DNA of 64,000 nucleotides from positions 966,131-1,030,130 of the forward strand of contig JAUJYN010000026.1 of assembly GCA_030737835.1 (NCBI GenBank). Direction: 5' to 3'. The position numbers and the translations under genes are program-made. Each line of letters opens with the position of its first letter. Within the stretch, counting starts at the first letter, position 1. Origin of the DNA: Acorus gramineus (taxonomy: Eukaryota; Streptophyta; Magnoliopsida; Acorales; Acoraceae). Shown in pieces: positions 9,095-21,000 of the stretch. A model generated the notes under the pieces. It had not been told where the DNA came from, made no database searches, and saw only the letters and a program-made list of their open reading frames with translations.

Positions 9095-12000
9095 CTAGGA
9101 AGGGAAAAGATGCAGATACGCGTCACGCATGGCGTCCTCGAGCTCCCAAGTGGCCTCGGCACCAGAACGGTGCTGCCATCGCACCTTGACCAACTGGACG
9201 GTCTTGGTGCGGAGCCTCTTCTCGCGACGGTCCAGGATCTCGATCGGCTGCTCCACGAATGACAAGTCCGGCTCGAAGACGAGCGGCTCGAACGGGATGA
9301 CGTGAGCAGGATCGTGGACGTAACGCCTCAGCTACGAGACATGGAAGACGTCATGGGCCTGAGCCAACTGTGGGGGCAGAGCTATGCGATAGGCCACCTC
9401 CCCAACTCGCTCGAGGATGAGGAACGGCCCAATGAAACGCGGACTCAGCTTGCCCCGCATGCCGAAATGGGAGATGCCCTTCATCGGGGACACCTTCAGG
9501 AAGACATGTTCACCAACCTCGAAGGCGAGCTCATGGCGACGACGGTCGGCGTAGCTCTTCTGACGGCTCTGAGCGACTTGGATACGCTCGCGAATCGTCT
9601 TGACCATCTCTGAGGTCTGGTGGATGATCTCTAGTCCCTCCAACTAGCACTCTCTGACCTCGTCCCAACACAAGGGGGACCTGCAGCTGCGGCCATAGAG
9701 CGCCTCGTATGGAGCCATCCTGATACTCGAGTGGTAGCTGTTGTTGTAGGCAAACTCCACCAACGGAAGATGCCCCTCCCAACTGCCCCCAAAATCGAGA
9801 ACGCAAGCTCGCAGCATGTCCTCCAGGGTCTGAATCGTCCTCTCCGACTGGCCGTCCGTCTGCGGATGAAACGCTGTACTGAAGTGGAGGTTCGTACCAA
9901 GGGCGTGCTGGAGGCTACGCCAGAACCTCGAAGTAAATCGCGCTTCTCGATCAGAAATGATGCTGACGGGAGTGCCATGGAGACGAACAATCTCGGAGAC
10001 AAACAACTGCGCCAGGGTGTCCAGAGAATCGGTGAGTCGGATGGGGAGGAAATGAGCGGACTTAGTCAGTCGATCGACGATTACCCAGATGGCATCGCGA
10101 CCCGAACGTGACCTCGGCAAACCTGAAACGAAGTCCATGGTGATCTGCTCCCACTTCCACTGAGAAATCTCAATGGACTGCAGCTTCCCCGCAGGACGCT
10201 GATGCTCCGACTTCACCTGCTGGCATACCAAGCAACGGGCAACGAAACGGGCGATATCCGTCTTCATCCCGCGCCACCAGTAGCCACGACGAAGGCCCCT
10301 GTACATCTTCGTGCCACCAGGATGCACTGTGTACCTCGAACGATGGGCCTCATCCAAGATCTTCTGCTTCAGCTCTGCGTCGTCAGGAATGCATACTCGA
10401 CCTCTGAACCGCAGGATCCCGTCCTCGCGAATCTGGTAGTCCGGACGCTCGCCCCGGGTGACGCCTTCAGAGAGGATGAGAAAGTGAGGATCCTGCCCCT
10501 GAGCCGTGCGGATCTCGTCGAGAAGAACGGGCTGCACCACTAGCCTGGCCAAAAAGCCACCCGCAGGAGTCTCTTGAACGCTGATCCAGCAAGCGGCCTC
10601 CTCCAGAAGCCTCCAACGACGTACAACCATGTGGGCGGCCATGCCCAAGGGCTGCCTGCTGAGAGCATCCGCCACGACATTCGCCTTACTCGGATGGTAA
10701 GCGATGTCACAATCATAGTCCTTCAGGAACTCGACCCAACGTCTCTGACGCATGTTGAGCTCCGGCTGGGACTGCAAATATGTCAAGCTCTTATGATCAG
10801 TAAAGAGCTCGAACTCCTCGCCATAGAGGTAGTGCCTCCACATCTTCAGCGCAAAGATGATCGCTGCCAACTCTAAGTCGTGGGTGGGGTAATTCTGCTC
10901 ATGGGGCTTCAACTGACGCGACGCGTAAGCCACAACCTTACCGTGCTGCATCAGGACGCAACCCACACCCAACCGCGATGCATCAGAGTAAACTGCGAAC
11001 CCACCACTCCCAGATGGAAGGGTAAGAACTGGCGCTGAGGTGAGCCTTCGCTTCAACTCCTGGAAGCTCTCCTCGCAAGCCGGGGACCACTCGAACCGGA
11101 CATCCTTCCAAGTGAGGCGGGTAAGAGGTACAACTATCTTCGAGAAACCCTCGACAAACCTCCTGTAATAACCCGCCAAGCCCAGGAAGCTCCGAATCTC
11201 TGTGGGGTTCGACGGTCGACGCCAATTCGACACAGCGAGCGTCTTGTCCGGGTCCACAGATATGCCCTCGCCGGAAATCACGTGGCCCAGAAAGGCCATA
11301 CGCTCCAACCAAAACTCGCACTTACTGAACTTGGCGAACAACTGATGTCGGGCCAAAGTCTCCAAGACAGTGCGGAGATGGTGAGCGTGCTCCTCAAGAC
11401 TCCTCGAGTACACCAAAATATCATCGATGAAGACTACTACGAAGGAGTCGAGGAAGGGCCGAAACACCCAGTTCATCAGATCCATGAAGGCCGCCGGCGC
11501 ATTCGTCAACCCAAACGGCAGTACTCTGAACTCGTAGTGCCCATAACAGGTACGAAAGGCCACCTTCGGAATGTCTGACTCCCGGATCTTCAGCTGATAG
11601 TAGCCCAAACGGAGATCGATCTTAGAAAAGACACGCGCTCCCTGGAGCTGGTCAAACAGATCGTCAATCTGTGGCAAGGGGTACTTGTTCTTCACGGTCC
11701 GCTTGTTCAGCTGCCTGTAATCAATACAAAGCCGCAGCGAACCGTCCTTCTTCCGCACAAACAAAACAGGGGCTCCCCACGGAGAAACACTCGGACGTGC
11801 GAAGCCCTTCTCTAGCAACTCCTCCAACTGCTCCTTGAGCACCTTCAGCTCTGCTGGGGCCATCCGGTACGGAGCTCTCGAAATCGGCTCGGTCCCCGGA
11901 ATCAGATTTATCTCAAACTCGATCGCGCGATCCGGCGGTAATCCCGGAAGATCATCGGGGAAAACCTCGGGATACTCTGCCACGATTGGAGTCTGACTGA

Positions 12001-12583
12001 TATCTGCCCGCAGCGGTGCGTCCTCCTCAGCAATATACGCCAGAAAGCCCTCGCATCCTCCCTGAAGGAGTCTCCACGCCTGGATGGACGACACGAACCC
12101 CAAAGGGGCTATGTCACGATCGCCCACGAACTGGAAGGACCTCCGACCCGGAAGGTGGAAAGACACCGACTTGGCAAAACAGTCGATGCTGGCGTGACTA
12201 GCTGAAAGCCAATCCATTCCCAGGATGGCATCGAAGTCCGTCATGGCGAGCTCTACCAACTCCACTGGAAACTCATGCTCCGCAATCACCACAGTACACC
12301 CTCGGTACACAGAACGGAGGAGAATACGGTCTCCGACGGGCAATGATATCTCCAGGATAACATCAAGAGGGGCGGACGCCACGCCCATCCGTCTCGCAAA
12401 AGCGGGAGACACGAACGAGTGCGTGGCTCCGGAATCAAATAACACATATGCAGGGAGCTGGGAGATCTGAACAATACCTCGGACCACGCTACCCGAAGCC
12501 TGCGCCTCCTCGGCTGAAAGTGCTGCAACTCTGCCCTGAACAAACTGCGGCTGAGGAGCAGGGGCACGCCTCGCAGGCTGCAC
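9095..12583 (-). pseudogene. pol: Element A pol: PR-RT-RNase H-integrase-chromodomain, two in-frame stops
   Basis: Numbered from the start of the open stretch at 12583: protease D50-SGAT; RT about 240-420 with F385-I-D-D388; RNase H with D534, E571, D596 and D639; integrase zinc finger H747, H754, C784, C787; and integrase catalytic D817, D878, E914 (35 residues between the last two). A GPF/L-like stretch and a chromodomain (9331 to about 9110) follow, with a natural TAG at 9095-9097. Two TAG codons interrupt one otherwise continuous frame, at 9644-9646 (after integrase) and 9332-9334 (before the chromodomain); both sit where related copies have CAG. All catalytic residues are present. The polyprotein would copy and integrate the element, the chromodomain probably guiding it to heterochromatin. 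Confidence 0.95.
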
Positions 12584-12651
12584 TGGCTGCCTCCTCTGGT
12601 CAGCTCGGCCACCCTGTGGCTGCTGCTACTGACGCTGAGCTGCTGCTGCTG

Positions 12652-13839
12652 CTAGCGCGGCACACGGGGTCGGCCAGCATCGGGGCAATTATATAAAAGA
12701 TGCCCGACGCGCTGACAATGATAACAGCGCCGCCTCTCCGGCTGCATGGCCTGGACTGGTACTGCCGCAATGGGTGCTGGACCTCGCACTGGCACCACAT
12801 CGACTGGAGTAGCGGCAGCTGCTGACTGATCAAAGCGGGGCCGCTTCTTCTTGCGATGTGCATGGTCCTGCTTCCTGGGGGGTCTCTGGTCTGCAGAAGG
12901 GGCTGGAACCCCCATGGAGGCCCCGAGGTCTCGCTCGACTGTCTTCGCCCGAGACACCAAGTCCGAGTACCTCGTGAATGCCTGCGAAGAGACATGCACC
13001 CGAATGGTGCTGATGAGACCCATCTCGAATCGACGGCACCGCGTCTCCTCATCCATCACCAAGGCTGGGGCGAACCTGGAAAGCCTCGTGAAGCGTGTGG
13101 AGTAGTCCGCGACTGACATGGAGCCCTGCGTCAGCTGCTCAAACTCCCGCATCACGATCTGGCGCGTCGAAAACGGGAAGTACTCCTCCAGGAAATACCT
13201 CCGGAACCCCGCCCATAAAAGCCGCTCCACTCCCTCGGGAATGTCCACCGATCGGGTAGCCCACCAGTCTGCGGCGCTACCCTTCAGCATGAAGGTGGCC
13301 AGGGAGACACGCTGGCGATCGGTGCAGTGCATGGTCGAGAAGATCTTGTCCACCTCCATCAACCATCGCTCAGGGGCAAGGGGGTCCGCCGTCTGTCCAT
13401 GGAACTCGGGAGGGTGGAGCTTCAGAAAGGCAGTGAGGCCACTCTGATGCACTCGCGCTGCAGCCTCTAGCTCCACCTCCCTCTCCAGGGGATCCTGAAC
13501 TCCCACCACTGGAATCACCACGGGGACAGGGGGTACGTCGGGCACCACAGGTGGATCTGCCACCAAGGGGACCTGTGGAACTGCCTCACGGGCCGCCCTC
13601 AGCTCCTGAATCTCTCTAGCCTGCTCAGCTAACGCCCTCGTCTGGGCCTCTAATGCTCTGGTCTGAGTCTCCACCAGATCTGCTATCCGAGCGTAAGCAC
13701 GCTCCCATGCAGGAGGCTCCTGCGCCAGTCCTGGCCCCATAGCCGAGGACTCTCCAATAGCATCCTCATTTCTGGTAGGTCCGGGAACCTCCAAAGGCCG
13801 AGAGGGACCACGTCCACGCATTACCTTGCGAGGAGGCAT
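12652..13839 (-). CDS. gag: Element A gag (capsid/nucleocapsid) with CCHC knuckle
   Basis: The ATG at 13839 begins MPPRKVMRGRGPSRPLEVPG, also the start of the copies at 44938 and 62361; an earlier in-frame TTG is not needed. About 395 residues: a basic/proline-rich N-terminus, a Glu/Gln/Ala-rich coiled-coil-like segment (about 45-90), the retrotransposon gag core (PPEFHGQ..PERWLMEVDKIF..), a basic RKKKRPRF segment and one CX2CX4HX4C knuckle (CYHCQRVGHLLYNC) near the C-terminus. In element I the same frame continues through a glutamine-rich linker into protease. Here that linker is shortened and shifted, so gag stops at 12652 and pol reopens in another frame at 12583. Confidence 0.92.
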   Translation of the reverse strand: MPPRKVMRGRGPSRPLEVPGPTRNEDAIGESSAMGPGLAQEPPAWERAYARIADLVETQTRALEAQTRALAEQAREIQELRAAREAVPQVPLVADPPVVPDVPPVPVVIPVVGVQDPLEREVELEAAARVHQSGLTAFLKLHPPEFHGQTADPLAPERWLMEVDKIFSTMHCTDRQRVSLATFMLKGSAADWWATRSVDIPEGVERLLWAGFRRYFLEEYFPFSTRQIVMREFEQLTQGSMSVADYSTRFTRLSRFAPALVMDEETRCRRFEMGLISTIRVHVSSQAFTRYSDLVSRAKTVERDLGASMGVPAPSADQRPPRKQDHAHRKKKRPRFDQSAAAATPVDVVPVRGPAPIAAVPVQAMQPERRRCYHCQRVGHLLYNCPDAGRPRVPR

Positions 13840-13940
13840 ATCAGCAACCAAAGAAAACCAGACACTAGGATCAGAATACTCATATAGAAATCCTAGGACT
13901 CATCTCTACGAAAAAAGAACAATTGGCTCTGACAGGACCA

Positions 13941-13953
13941 GGCTCTGATACCA
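13941..13953 (-). other. Primer binding site of element A
   Basis: TGGTATCAGAGCC on the minus strand, 5 nt inside the 5' LTR end. It is the standard plant retrotransposon primer site complementary to the 3' end of initiator Met-tRNA. Confidence 0.95.
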
Positions 13954-13958
13954 ACTTT

Positions 13959-16643
13959 TGTCACGCCCCAGGGCGGCCGTCCCCGAGACGCGGCAATGGT
14001 ATATATGATATCAGCAGTCTATATAGGAGGTCAATAACATACTCTAAATAACATCAAAAATGACAACACAGACAACAATGAGGCTGACATGATATATACA
14101 CAAATAGCGGAAGCTAAAAGACTGAATCTGTAATTCAAAGACATATTACAGAATCGATACATAATCAACTGTCCTGTGAGAGCCAATATATACAACGACA
14201 TCCAAATGTAATACAAACGAATGCCCAAGCACGGAATACAATACATACAATCAAAGGGGGATGCTGAATGGCCTCTCGCACGCAGAACGTGACGCTGCTC
14301 CGCTACTGCTGATGTGCCTCGGGGAGCTCCTCCTTCAGATCCGACTCAGATATAACTGGAGAAAAATATATGCGAGGGGTGAGCCACACGCTCAGTGAAT
14401 AGCACAACCCATGCATCACAATTCATATTAACCTCAAATAATCATAGCCCTAAGTGGCAAAAACTACACAATCTAGTGGGTCGTCCCATCGCCAACCCAC
14501 TTTCCCTCCCCTCACCCTCACCCTCTCCGAGGGGTGACCTGGGCCTCTTGGAGCATACTAGACTGCTTTCCACCCTTGGCCCCACCGGGTAGCCTCTCCC
14601 ACCCTCGTACCTCTACCTGGTATACTCCCACGATCAGCGCAGTCCGAACGCATCAGAGGCACCTACAGATGGGAGCCCTCTGTCAGGCGAGCTAACGCCG
14701 GGGAGTTCCTACCTCGGAGCCCAACCAATAAGGAGAAGACAGCCTAGTCACGCGGATATGATCCTCTTGGATCCGCCGACACCGATGGTAACGCTAAATA
14801 TTGTCATGAATTCACCAGAATTCCTCCAGGGCGCATAACTAAGATGCGGGGAGACACATATTATAACCACAAGGTTATAATATTCTCTAAGGCATGCTCT
14901 CATTAGATTTAATTGAATTAAACTAGGTGGGAACATGCATAGTCCGGGGTTTGGTGTCTAAGCATGCAAGGGCCGCTACACATGATATAAGGGTGCATAT
15001 CCCTAGCATACAAAGTCTAAGGTGGCATGGATATATCATATTTATCATGCACGCAAACTACACATTTATTACAAGCTAATATGCTATTATGGTGCCCCAG
15101 GGGAGAGCAATGCACGTCTACGTGCATCGAACGCCTCCCTACTGGGTTGGATTGTCCCACTCACCAATACCCGGGTCGTCGCGTGATCGCCCGTCAAGAT
15201 ATGCAAGACATGGGAAACCAAAATGGTGAGTAAAATACACAAATACGCAAGAAATACGATAGAAATACCCAACACTCGAACAAGCATGCATACGGGCCCG
15301 TACGCACGCGAGTCCGAGTGCCCCGACACATTCCCGCACCCCCGGGCAGCCATGCGCACGGCCACCCGCACGCACGCACGCAGCCCTGCGCCCAGGGCCC
15401 ACTGCCGCGCCCCAGCCCGCGCGCCCAGGCGAGCTGCCGCGCCCTAGCCCGCTCGCCCAGACACGCCGCACGCTCGTGCGCACGCTCACGCGCGCCCGCG
15501 AGCACCGCGCGTCCTGTCCTGCGCCTTACTGCGCCCCTGCGCAGCACCCCGCGCACACCCCTGCGCACACCGCACGTACTGCGCCCCTGCGCAGCGCTCT
15601 GCGCGCACACCCGTGCGCCAGTGCGTACGCCCGCACTCGCCCAGCGCCCCCGACTGCGCGCGCCTGCTCTGCCTGCGCGCGCAGACTCGCGCGCACAGAC
15701 TCGCGCGCACCCGCGCGGATGACCCTGCACGCGCGCCCGAGCAAAACCCACACCCTTCCTCAGCCCTCCCACACCCCCACACACATGCATACCATGCATA
15801 CACCCTATGCACACCCTAACATGCATCTAAAACAAGGAAAAGGGAGGAGGAAAGCTTACCCAAAGAGAGGAAGGGAAGGGGAGGAATTCGGGTGCTCTTC
15901 GCGCACCGATTTGCCACCACCAAAGCCACCACTACCAAGACCTCTTCTCAGCCTAAGAGGGGCTGAAAACAAAGGAGAAAAGGTGCCATGAGAGGAGGTC
16001 AAACAAAGGGAAACACAAATCTAACAACATGGAAAGATAGATCGGGTCCTCACCTTCCTTTTCTCCTTCTATGGCTTTTCTTTTCTTCCACTCTAACTAG
16101 ATCAAATGGTGGAAACAAAGAGAGGGGATGAGAGGTTTTGAGAGAGCTTGAGAGAGAAGATGATGAATAGGGGGGGATCCTATTGGTGGGCGTGGACATT
16201 AAGTCACCCACACACTCACACACTCACACTTAGAGAAAAAAATTAGGTTAAGTTAGGTTTAGGTGAACTTTGACCCTAGTCAACCCAACCACACTAGAAA
16301 ACAAAAGATTTTGACCAAGTCAAGGGTCAAACTTGACTTGGTCAAAGTCACCTTTGACTCGGTCAAGTCTCCCAATGACTTTTCGCTTGGTCAAAACCCG
16401 GATACGATTCGGAACTGTGAAATTCTGAAACGTTACCGGAATTCGATGAAATTTTTGTGAGTGGCTTGAAATGGCACCATGACACATAATGTGCACTTAG
16501 ATTTTCAATCGGAGTTCTTAAGCTCATGATGATAGCTAAAAGTTCAAAATTTTAGCGGTTCCGATCGAAAAAACGAAAAAGTTGAAAAAATTCCAGAATG
16601 CTCCAATGGTGACCAAAAGGCAAAAAGTGACACATATATAACA
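13959..16643 (-). repeat. 5' LTR of element A
   Basis: An A-type LTR of 2685 bp, the partner of 6393-9046. It has the same parts: W-box cluster (16394-16270), GC tract (about 15720-15300), candidate exon 2 (15199-15164 region) with the same CAG-to-CAT acceptor change, hairpin module (about 14900-14760), and candidate exon 3 encoding VISESDLKEELPEAHQQ then stop. Confidence 0.95.
16270..16394 (-). promoter_or_regulatory. W-box cluster in U3 of the A 5' LTR
   Basis: TTGAC(C/T) motifs and reverse copies are packed as in the 3' LTR. As part of the 5' LTR, this would be the copy driving element A transcription. Confidence 0.6.
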
Positions 16644-16648
16644 TCAAA

Positions 16649-16774
16649 AGAGGTGAGGGGATAGTTAGTGGGGTTATTAAGATTGGGGGTTATGGAGTTG
16701 AGTGAGGGGGTTATGGAATTGAAGAGTGGAGGAGGTTATGTGTTGGAGAAGTGGTTACCACCATATTCACAACA
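16649..16774 (-). repeat. Ty1/copia 3' LTR, proximal part
   Basis: On the minus strand the LTR starts TGTTGTGAATATGG at 16774, directly after a purine tract AAGGGGAAG (16783-16775). It then runs into element A's TSD and resumes at 6392. The total LTR length would be about 340 bp, normal for copia. Confidence 0.65.
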
Positions 16775-17929
16775 CTTCCCCTTGGATGACCACCAAACTA
16801 AGATAATTGACTCATTAAAACCTTGCTTGGAAAACCTAGTGGGAAAAAACTAAAGCGTAGGAAAAAGAATACAATATACTTTATCTTAGATTTGTGTATG
16901 CGCTTTAAGTTTTTTTCAATAAATGTTGTTTGATAGACAAGTTTCGCACTTGGGCTTTGCTCGATCTGCAGGCCTAGATAATATCTTATTTTCCAAGATA
17001 TTTCATTTCAAATACATGGAAGCCTTTTTGTGCTCTTTAATAGCCCTAATCTTCTTTTTCAAAATAAACTCCTTTTTCAATCCATCCCATATCTTTGTAG
17101 GAAATATTGTGCCATTAAATGAGCTTTATACTAACAATCTCATTTCTCTCATTGTGTTTGCAAACACCCATTCCCAATTTATGAGCTTAACTCCTTCAGA
17201 GTTAGGACTACTGGTCCAAATGCTTGATGCATTTTAAGTCAATCCAAATATATTTGAATAACATCTTTCCATTGTGGCCAATTATGTTTCCATCTACATT
17301 CATCAATTGAATGTGGTTTTAAATCATCTTTAATGATTTCAGTAGCTACTATAAATGAAAATATATCATCGATGATCACTTGTCTGCGACCCCACAATAT
17401 CTTTATATATGTAAATTTATGAAAATTTTATCATTTCCACGTATTTGTCCTTCGGGGACGTGTCTCTTCAGGGACTTACGTCTCTTCGGGGACTTGAGTC
17501 TCTTTAGGGACTTTATCTTCTACAGAAGTTATTAATGAGGATCTTTCAAAGTGTTTCATTCTCCTCTAAAGAATTATTTTTCATTATTTTCTCCTTTATA
17601 GAACTGAATCTTTTGAACCTATAAATCTTTCATGCTTCAAGCATGTTTTTGCGAATTATTTTCCCAACATACTGATAGCTTTTCAATTAGAACATTAATC
17701 CTAACTGGAGTTCTTACAGTTGAATATGTGACCTTGTAACTTTTTCTATATGAGTAAATGCATCTGGCATTGATGCTCAATTCTCTTAGGATGAAGTGCT
17801 CTAATAAATTTCATGTCGTTCTTCAAGCGACGAATTTCCTCCCCCTAGCGTCGAGAATATTGTCTCATTATAATGATGATTCACAAATCATGTGGTAAAA
17901 ACATCCTCATCACTGGATGAAAGAAACTT
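16775..17929 (-). pseudogene. Ty1/copia pol remnant (integrase-RT linker and RT N-terminus)
   Basis: Minus-strand translation in shifting frames gives recognisable copia pieces. Around 17340-17100 there are WPQWKDVIQ, FGPVVLT and NGTIFPTK-like residues, the RT N-terminal region. Upstream, around 17830-17680, are matches to the linker between integrase and RT (RIIHLQN..MPDAFTD-like and VTKSHI-like remnants). Stops and frameshifts are many, so it is long dead. The Mutator-like element interrupts it at 17929/53221. It continues at 53221-53308. Confidence 0.7.
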
Positions 17930-18040
17930 GGCTGAATTGTTCAAATGCCCCTTAACCAAGGGTCTAATTTTTTTTCTACCCCTAGACTTTTTTATTTATT
18001 TTTTATTTACCCCTAAAATCTGATTCTATTTTTTTTACCC
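17930..18040 (+). repeat. Left TIR of the Mutator-like element
   Basis: It pairs with 53110-53220. Shared blocks include TTGTTCAAAT, CCAAGGGTCTAATT and TTATTTTTTATTTA. Confidence 0.75.
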
Positions 18041-21000
18041 TGATCCGTGTCACCTCATTTTTTATACCTAAACTACCTCCATCTGTAAATTGGTATTATA
18101 TACTTCTATAATTGATTGTTACATTTATGTAACTGATCAATAAATTTCTATAATTTGTATGTCCTTAGTTTAGTTCCATATATGATATTATATATATGTT
18201 CTGTAAATTATAGTTTTTGTAATTTATGTTGTAATTGTTATAATAATGATAGATTGTTACGCCCCGAGGCGGCCGTCCCCGGAGCGTTACCAATCATAAA
18301 ATATTATGAGTCATACATAAGAGGTCAATAATGACTCCAATTGAAAATGAAACAACAACCAACATGATCGCATAAATAACAAGGCAACAGGGAAGCGATA
18401 GCTAACTAAAAATGCGGAAGCATAAAATATAAATAAGTTTGTAAATCAAAAACACTATTACAGACCCGAATATACAATCATTGTCCTATGAGAGTCCAAG
18501 TCTAGTCCAAATACAATTATATGTGCAACACGCACGATTACTGATACATACACAAGAAAATAGGATTGCTGACAGCCTCGCACTCACCAACCAAAAGGTG
18601 GAACGCTCCACGCACGAACCACGCCAAAGGGATGCTCCAGCTCCATGCCAACCCAGTCCCTGGTGGATAAACAATACATGAGGGGTGAGCTACAAGCTCA
18701 GTGAGTGGCAAGAATTCAAGCTCTACAATAAGTATATAATATTAGTGCATTTTTCCTTCCAAGGAAAAGAAACATGGGAGAAACCCAACAGGTATAAATG
18801 TCACGTGAGGACGTGACCTCACCTCACCTCACCCTCGACTTGGAGGGGACTCTTAGGACTCTTGGGGTGGAACCAAACGGTTAACCATAACGCATAGCAT
18901 TATTGCATTATACAAAACCTACAAGTCAATCCGCATCAAAGTATAACTACGCTAGATGCCTCACATCATCCAATGGATGTATTATACTTTGGGCGTTCCC
19001 AATTGATATAGACGTCACGTGACAACGTGACCCCAACTCACCCTCACCCTCACCCTCACCCCTAGGGGTGACATGGGACTATTGGAAACAGAAAACAACT
19101 CGCTAACTCCCTTAACCTTCCGGTAGCCCTCCCCGGGTAGCCCTCTTCCTGACGGCCTTCCAAGATAGGTACGAAGCCACAAGGGTATTGAAATACACAT
19201 TGGGCCTCCTATGATGTGGTGGCACCATCCAGGATAGCTCCAACGCCGGGTAGCTTCAACACGGATACGAGGTAGGGGAGAAGCAATCCACGCTCTCAAG
19301 ATGATCCTGGTAGATCAACTATTATCAATTAGCAAATACCAATATCATCCGGTAGCCCTATCCCAGGTAGCCCTCTTCCTGACAGCCTTCCAAGATAGGT
19401 ACGAAGCCACAAGGGTATTGAAATACACATTGGGCCTCCTATAATATGGTGGCACAATCTAGGATAGCTCCAACACTAGGTAATTTCAATGCACGATGAT
19501 ATGGGGAGAAAACACTCCACGCCAGCAATACGATCCTCACGAATCAACTACTATCGGTTAGCACATACCGATGCTAATTGAATTCCCATAGAGACGCATC
19601 ACTCGGATGCAGGGAAAAAGGTTAAGTTCTCGCACTCAACAATAACAAAGCATGATCCTAAAGGTAGGTCATGCACGTGCCTATTACAGATAGGCCAAGC
19701 ATACTATCCTAGCTATCGGGCCAAACACCGATACAATAATGAATTCTTCCGAATTCCCACTAGAGCATCGCATGGATGCAGGGCAGATAAACTACTACAT
19801 TGGCATAATAAAACAAAGTATGATCCTCACCACGGATCACACCTACCTATCACAATTAGGCCTGATAAGTTAAACATACACGCAATTATTACAAGAGGAG
19901 TTCTATCACAAAAGAGATGCCTGGACCACACGTCCAAATAACCTATGACTAAACCATGTAAATACACACTTTATACAATCCAACATAGGCCTACTAATAA
20001 GCTAGCATAAATGACATGAGAAATGCTCTAACATAAGGGGGTACATGAACCATATGCCCAAATAAGAAAGAAGTCAAGAACTAACTATGCATAATTAAGT
20101 CCTAAATCATTCACACAGTTTCATAATATGCACAAGATAATAGTGGAACCTAAACCATTGAAACATCAAGTGTGTATATATATAACTAAGAAAATCACAA
20201 GATATAACTCATTAAAGACTTCAAGCAGTTCACATAGAATGAGATAAAAATAGTATAGAATGGTATGCAACATAATCCATATATTAGCATGCATTCCAGA
20301 TAATATCCACAATCACCCCACGTCATCCAGTAGCCCTCTCCCTAGCAGCCTGTATAGGACGATACCAATCATGGGGTGGCACCTCACAGGGCAGCTCTGA
20401 CGTTGGGTAGCTTCAATGCACAATGACGCCGGGGTGATACACTCCACACTCGCAGAAAATCGCATTGATCAACATGTACCATACTCTACAACTAGCTACT
20501 TGGAATCCATCAGAATTCCCAACAGGTGCATCACGAGGACGCGAGGGAAACAACTTCTTATCCACACTTACTAATATCAATTATGACCTTAAAAACTGAT
20601 CATACACACATCTATCCTCAATACACAGGGTTATTAAGTTATTATCACGAACTTGAGGTAATTAAGTACCCACCAATCTTGTAAACATGGTGTAAAGGAC
20701 AAGTAGAGGCAAGAGTTATAACTAACTCAAAGGATCATATCAATAAGTATGTGCAAATGATCCCTAAAATATGGTATTTAATCCTACATAACACATCCAT
20801 CATCATATACTAGCAATAGAGGCTAAATAAGTTCTCTATAGTACCATTACATTGCATAAAATATGCTAGAGTGCCTAACACGCATGCTATATATTATTTC
20901 TATTGCATGGGTCGGACCACTTATTCAAGGAAACTATTGCATCTCATAGATTAGATCGCAACATATGGAAGGGGACTAAGACATGCTCGGTAAAGTTCAA

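Larger units (their letters stand above)
6393..16643 (-). mobile_element. Element A: structurally complete Ty3/gypsy chromovirus, TSD TCAAA
   Basis: A 10.25-kb LTR retrotransposon in minus orientation. The parts in sense order are 5' LTR (16643-13959), PBS complementary to initiator Met-tRNA (13953-13941), gag, pol with chromodomain, PPT (9060-9047) and 3' LTR (9046-6393). Perfect 5-bp TSDs TCAAA lie at 6388-6392 and 16644-16648. It inserted into the 3' LTR of the older copia element. Domain order PR-RT-RH-INT-CHD identifies a chromovirus, and the layout resembles the Tekay/Del group (family judgement from memory). The two LTRs differ by scattered substitutions and small indels (2654 and 2685 bp). 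The coding region has one frameshift and two in-frame TAG codons, so this copy is probably not autonomous now. Confidence 0.96.

Noticed and set aside
13941-13953. Possible tRNA gene fragment (matches the end of initiator Met-tRNA)
   Set aside because: Only 13 nt are present next to an LTR; it is a primer binding site, and no cloverleaf is there.
16923-17237. 104-codon plus-strand open frame
   Set aside because: It is antisense to recognisable copia RT residues, so it is a shadow of the degenerate pol on the minus strand.
19039-19063. Interstitial telomere repeat
   Set aside because: The unit is CCCTCA, not the plant telomere CCCTAAA, and it occurs at the same place in the LTRs; it is part of the LTR.
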